This document shows, one piece after another, positions 6,062 to 9,120 of a stretch of DNA of 9,120 bases. The DNA is from Bacteroidota bacterium (GTDB lineage Bacteria; Bacteroidota; Bacteroidia; NS11-12g; UBA955): positions 1 through 9,120 of the forward strand of contig SXYY01000039.1 of the NCBI GenBank assembly GCA_005788145.1, given 5' to 3'. Within the stretch, counting starts at the first letter, position 1; every line of letters begins with the position of its first letter. The translations under genes were made by a program, and so were the position numbers. The notes under the pieces were generated by a model that searched no databases, had not been told where the DNA came from, and saw only the letters and a list, made by a program, of their open reading frames with translations.

Positions 6062-7068
6062 ATTTTTCCGCTGGGCAATGTAGCGATGGTATTGATCCGA
6101 ACAATCTCTTTGGGTTGTTGGAAACTTGGCAAGATGGAAAGGTCTTGCATAACGATCTCGGTTGGCGTTTGGTGGGTGGTGAATAAGGTGATTTGCTCAC
6201 CGTAAACAGGGTGGGATTTTCCTGCGCAATAAAAGCTGTACAGAGGCCATTGTAATTGATGGGCGATAAATTCCTCGAGGGGTTCCACGGCCACTTTGAT
6301 GCCGCCCGTGTTGATGTACAAGTTGCTGCGTTGCAACCAACGGAACCGATCGGGTGCAATGATTTGTACTTTGTCGTGCAAGGTGAGCCACTGATTTTTT
6401 GTGGTTGGGTTACAGACCATGAGTTCACCGTTTTCATTGGTGCGGATTTGGGTGTCGGGCGCGATGCAGTAGTCTGAATTACCGGGGATTATTTCGCGCC
6501 CGGCAAAATGCGATGCCGTTTCTGTGGTGCCGAATGTATGGATGAATCGGGTGTTGGGATATTCTTGGATGAGCCTCTGTTCTGTTTGGTCCGACAGCGC
6601 CTGTCCCCCAAGTAATACTGTGTTGAATTCGTGCAGGAGAGTGGCGGTGGTAGGACTTTCCATCACCAACGCAATCTGCATGGGGGTAAGAGAAACTGTC
6701 GTTGGTTTGAACTTCTCCCAAGCATCTTCAAAGGCTTGTACTGAACCATCGGGATGCAACAAGGCTACTGCATTCACATCAGTGAAGGGGTTGGCTTGTG
6801 GCGATAAAATCCAAACGGGTGTTTGCCACACAGCGGCACGAATTATCTGCATAAAGCCGCCCGCTTTGTTCAGGGGTAATACACAGAGTTGAATCGGCGG
6901 GTCTGAAGGATTGTACCAAGCGCGTAGGGTGTTGACGGCACTCCATTCCAATGCGCTGCGATGGTGGGTAATCGTCGCAGGCGCTCCGGTGCTACCCGAG
7001 GTGGTTAGGGTGAAGTCCGACTGTCCACGTTGCCACTGAGCAAGGATTTCCTGCGCTTGTGCTATCAT
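6040..7068 (-). CDS. menE: O-succinylbenzoate-CoA ligase, short form
   Basis: The 342-aa adenylate-forming enzyme activates o-succinylbenzoate with ATP and CoA in menaquinone synthesis. The P-loop-like A3 motif TTSGSTG is at 22-28, SLTPMQI at 126-132, GGQALS at 154-159, FGTTETASHFAGR at 179-191, the hinge region R247...NTGGIKV at 253-259, and the catalytic C-terminal lysine K335 in LPSGKIYR. It is much shorter than the roughly 450-aa enterobacterial form, as usual in Bacteroidota, and lacks about 25-30 residues before A3 compared with other short forms. An in-frame TAA lies 12 bp before the ATG, so no longer start exists. A TAnnTTTG box ends 4 bp before the ATG. Other men genes are not in the window. 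OSB specificity is inferred from form and motifs. Confidence 0.87.
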   Translation of the reverse strand: MIAQAQEILAQWQRGQSDFTLTTSGSTGAPATITHHRSALEWSAVNTLRAWYNPSDPPIQLCVLPLNKAGGFMQIIRAAVWQTPVWILSPQANPFTDVNAVALLHPDGSVQAFEDAWEKFKPTTVSLTPMQIALVMESPTTATLLHEFNTVLLGGQALSDQTEQRLIQEYPNTRFIHTFGTTETASHFAGREIIPGNSDYCIAPDTQIRTNENGELMVCNPTTKNQWLTLHDKVQIIAPDRFRWLQRSNLYINTGGIKVAVEPLEEFIAHQLQWPLYSFYCAGKSHPVYGEQITLFTTHQTPTEIVMQDLSILPSFQQPKEIVRINTIATLPSGKIYRNPNP

Positions 7069-7072
7069 ACCC

Positions 7073-7080
7073 CAAAATTA
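7073..7080 (-). promoter_or_regulatory. Bacteroidota -7 box (TAATTTTG) before menE
   Basis: Read on the minus strand, TAATTTTG matches TAnnTTTG exactly and is followed by GGGT and then the menE ATG. Transcription would begin at or next to the start codon. It lies in the 46-bp gap behind the aminotransferase gene, so menE can be transcribed separately from its upstream neighbour. Confidence 0.6.
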
Positions 7081-7114
7081 AGGAATTCGGGACCAAGGAT
7101 TCCGCAAAAAGCAA

Positions 7115-8617
7115 TCAATACCAGCCCTCTTCCTTCAAAAAGCCGTCCAACACATCGAAGAAAACTTGCAAGTCTTTGAGGTTGTTGTAATAATGGGTTG
7201 ACACACGCACACAATGGATGTCGTTTTCCGCTACATATCGCAATATTACGCTGTTCTTTCTGGCATAATCACAGAAGCGTTGCGAGGCCGTAGGTGGCTT
7301 GGAAATGGCAGTATTGTTTGGGTTTGCGTTGTTGAGTTCGGCACTGTTCTCTTTCAATCCTTTGATGGTAAAACCGACTTGCGCCCCCCGAGAGATGTCC
7401 TCCAATGGGGTTAAAATCTGCATAATCGGACCCTGACTGTGATGCATCTTCCACAAAACAGGGGGCTTGCCTTCCACATTGGGATCTTTGCCATTCGGAC
7501 CTTTCGCCCGATTGTTCCGCTCCATCAATCCATCCATCAATAATTTGCTCAGGTGTTTCACCCGCTTTTCGATGAGTTCCGGTCCAACCGAAACATAAAA
7601 TTTCATTGCCGCCCTCGCACCATCGTACATCGGACCGGGGAAAGTGCCGTAGCTGTATCGCGCGGTTTTGGGTACCAATTCACCCACCGATGGGGGCACA
7701 GTGCTCATGTTAAACGTATCCACTGAGTAGGCGGCCACGTGGTGAATGACCGATTTGGGCAGTATTGCTTCAGAAGCGTAGAAAAAGCCCGTGCCTATTG
7801 GACCTAGCAACCACTTATGGAAGCAGCCGCTGTAATAATCGCAGCCAATATCCTTGATGTTGAACGCGATCATTCCCAATGGGTGTGCGCCGTCGATGGC
7901 CGAAATAATTTGATTTTCCCTTGCCCAGCCGCAGATTTCCTTTACCGGGAGTATTTGTCCGATGGTACACGGAATATGTGGCAAAGCCAATACTTTGGTC
8001 TTGCTGGTTTTGGCGTCTTTCACCCGCTGTAGGGTTTCTTCGGCGGTGCTACCCAATTCAATTACTTTCAAAACAATTCCCTCGGTTTTGGCACGATACA
8101 ACCAAGGTGCGCAACCACCCACATGTTCATGTCGGGTGATAATGACTTCGTCGCCCTTTTTCAAGGGAATGGCCCTGCAAGCCAAATTGACGCCTTCACT
8201 CACATTTTTGGTAATGGCCAATTCGCTGCCTTTGCATCCGATGATTTGGGCGAGTTGCTCTTCAAAGCTGCCATCGTGCATAGGGTAGGCGGCATTTTCT
8301 GCCAAGTTTCTAAACGACTTATTCAATGCTTCCAAAACAGGCAGGGGTGTGATGCCCATGGTACCGTTGTTGAGGAAGGTGGTTTTGGGATTGAGGGGAA
8401 ACAAACCGCGGATAAAGTCCCAATACGGTCCATCTGTTTCGGGTGCGTCTCGGTTGGGTTCCACGGGCAATGGAAGGTTTGAATTTTCTTGCCATTGGTT
8501 GAGCCAGTCGGTCTGCAGTGAGGACGTAGATGTCGCGGAAACAGAGAGGGGTGATTTTCCCATCAAGCTGCCCACAGTGAGTCCGGCGCCCAGGGTGAGG
8601 AAGTGTTTGCGTTCCAT
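7115..8617 (-). CDS. Class V aminotransferase-fold PLP enzyme, likely exported
   Basis: The 500-aa protein has the fold of isopenicillin N epimerase, cysteine desulfurases and PvdN. The N-terminus MERKHFLTLGAGLTVGSLMG resembles a Tat signal (R3-K4 then HFL, hydrophobic stretch, Ala/Ser-rich end near 22-33), but has RK rather than RR. The fold begins near 65. Seen motifs are NNGTMG (83-88), TRHEHVGG (161-168), IDGAHPLG (241-248, with D242 for the PLP ring nitrogen and H245), and SGCFHKWLLGP (263-273) with K268 as the Schiff-base lysine. A Pro/Asn/Lys-rich insert at about 368-386 interrupts the C-terminal domain. PLP binding residues are intact, so it should be active; the substrate is unknown. 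Export with cofactor fits Tat, as known for PvdN. It diverges from anmK and lies 46 bp upstream of menE. Confidence 0.85.
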   Translation of the reverse strand: MERKHFLTLGAGLTVGSLMGKSPLSVSATSTSSLQTDWLNQWQENSNLPLPVEPNRDAPETDGPYWDFIRGLFPLNPKTTFLNNGTMGITPLPVLEALNKSFRNLAENAAYPMHDGSFEEQLAQIIGCKGSELAITKNVSEGVNLACRAIPLKKGDEVIITRHEHVGGCAPWLYRAKTEGIVLKVIELGSTAEETLQRVKDAKTSKTKVLALPHIPCTIGQILPVKEICGWARENQIISAIDGAHPLGMIAFNIKDIGCDYYSGCFHKWLLGPIGTGFFYASEAILPKSVIHHVAAYSVDTFNMSTVPPSVGELVPKTARYSYGTFPGPMYDGARAAMKFYVSVGPELIEKRVKHLSKLLMDGLMERNNRAKGPNGKDPNVEGKPPVLWKMHHSQGPIMQILTPLEDISRGAQVGFTIKGLKENSAELNNANPNNTAISKPPTASQRFCDYARKNSVILRYVAENDIHCVRVSTHYYNNLKDLQVFFDVLDGFLKEEGWY

Positions 8618-8725
8618 AGAAAAAGGGTCGAAAATGCATAGTTACAAAAATTATCGGTGAAACCGCTTCAAATCGTTCCTATTTTTGCAACTGAAACGAT
8701 ATCGTCATCGTCAATCGATAGAGAA
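8618..8725. promoter_or_regulatory. Divergent promoter region
   Basis: This 108-bp gap separates the minus-strand PLP enzyme gene from plus-strand anmK. For anmK, TATTTTTG at 8680-8687 matches TAnnTTTG exactly and lies 38 bp before the ATG. For the other direction, the minus strand carries TAATTTTTG (8645-8653), one base too long for the consensus, about 27 bp before the ATG. A short inverted repeat TATCG/CGATA (8700-8704 and 8716-8720) lies in the anmK leader. Confidence 0.5.
8680..8687 (+). promoter_or_regulatory. Bacteroidota -7 box (TATTTTTG) before anmK
   Basis: The sequence is an exact match to TAnnTTTG. It predicts a leader of roughly 30-35 nt, unlike the other two boxes in this window, which almost touch the start codon. 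No clear -33 motif was found. Confidence 0.55.
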
Positions 8726-9120
8726 ATGAAGGTATTAGGAATCATGAGCGGTAGCAGCATGGACGGGGTAGATCTCGCCCTCTGTGATGTAAATCAATCG
8801 GCCAATGGATGGCAGGTTGAAATATTGGAAGGCGTGACCGTGCCATATAGCGAAACTTGGCGCGTGCGTCTGAGTCAACTGCGGTATCAAAATGCAGAAT
8901 TGTACGCCAAAACCGATGTGTTTTATGGTCGATACTTGGGGGAATTGGCTGCGGCCTTTTTTCAGCAAACGGGGTATACGGCCGATTTGGTGGCGTCGCA
9001 CGGACATACCATCTTTCACAATCCCAAAGGTTGGTTGACAGCCCAAATTGGTGATGGGGCTACATTGAACGCATTCGCCAAAGTGCCTGTGGTTTCTAAT
9101 TTTAGGAGGGCTGATGTGGG
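8726..9120 (+). CDS. anmK: Anhydro-N-acetylmuramic acid kinase (N-terminal part)
   Basis: The reading frame is open from the ATG at 8726 to the window end, giving 131 complete codons; the full enzyme is usually about 350-370 aa. AnmK cleaves and phosphorylates 1,6-anhydro-MurNAc with ATP to MurNAc-6-phosphate in cell-wall recycling, in the cytoplasm. Seen are the nucleotide-binding segment GIMSGSSMDGVDLA (5-18), SHGHTIFHNP (91-100), QIGDGATLN (107-115) and VVSNFRRADV (122-131). The SSMDG form is typical of Bacteroidota relatives. In the last motif N125 stands where many homologues have D (VVSDFR), probably tolerated variation. The start has only a weak purine stretch (GAGAA) in front. Confidence 0.93.
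   Translation, partial: MKVLGIMSGSSMDGVDLALCDVNQSANGWQVEILEGVTVPYSETWRVRLSQLRYQNAELYAKTDVFYGRYLGELAAAFFQQTGYTADLVASHGHTIFHNPKGWLTAQIGDGATLNAFAKVPVVSNFRRADV

Noticed and set aside
5835..6437. A 200-codon open frame on the minus strand overlapping the ends of the epimerase and menE genes
   Set aside because: It lies over two well-supported genes, has no family pattern, and its Pro/Ser/Thr/Lys-rich make-up looks like an out-of-frame reading of menE.
1..9120. CRISPR array, insertion sequence or integrase
   Set aside because: No regularly spaced repeats, no transposase-like or tyrosine/serine recombinase protein, and no terminal inverted repeats were found on either strand.

Overview
The window looks like a chromosomal segment of a Bacteroidota bacterium. 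The signs are a LytS-type sensor kinase with an N-terminal two-component-regulator propeller paired with a LytTR response regulator, a short-form MenE, an AnmK of the Bacteroidota type (SGSSMDG), and promoter boxes matching the Bacteroidota -7 consensus TAnnTTTG. Shine-Dalgarno signals are weak or absent. No genus is assigned.

Left part (1-1425): the window opens inside the 3' end of a tRNA gene followed by a bidirectional terminator hairpin. Exactly 1240 bp further on, the same tRNA 3' end and terminator recur: 57 bp are identical and 67 of 70 match. The second copy extends back through an Ala (GGC) anticodon arm into a decayed D arm, has no 5' acceptor strand, and is a pseudo-tRNA. Between the copies lies visibly AT-rich DNA with two small lipoprotein genes. 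The first has the TRL ('tRNA-associated locus') family pattern. The second is unrecognised. A perfect 14-bp hairpin separates them. This resembles a small tRNA-targeted island or att-flanked cassette without an integrase, and is the most unusual part of the window.

Middle part (1426-5093, minus strand): a two-component system. A LytTR response regulator is followed by a 997-aa propeller sensor kinase whose start lies 79 nt inside the regulator gene, so the kinase signal peptide is encoded over the regulator's C-terminus. The kinase ends in a glycine run encoded by a nine-base homopolymer. The bidirectional terminator of the second tRNA copy probably also ends this operon.

Right part (5094-9120): ordinary metabolic genes. 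These are a LacX-like aldose 1-epimerase (plus), a convergent and 3'-overlapping menE (minus), an apparently exported class V aminotransferase-fold PLP enzyme (minus), and the divergently transcribed start of anmK (plus, cut by the window end). The epimerase and menE both have a TAnnTTTG box only 4-5 bp before the ATG, which predicts leaderless or nearly leaderless mRNAs.
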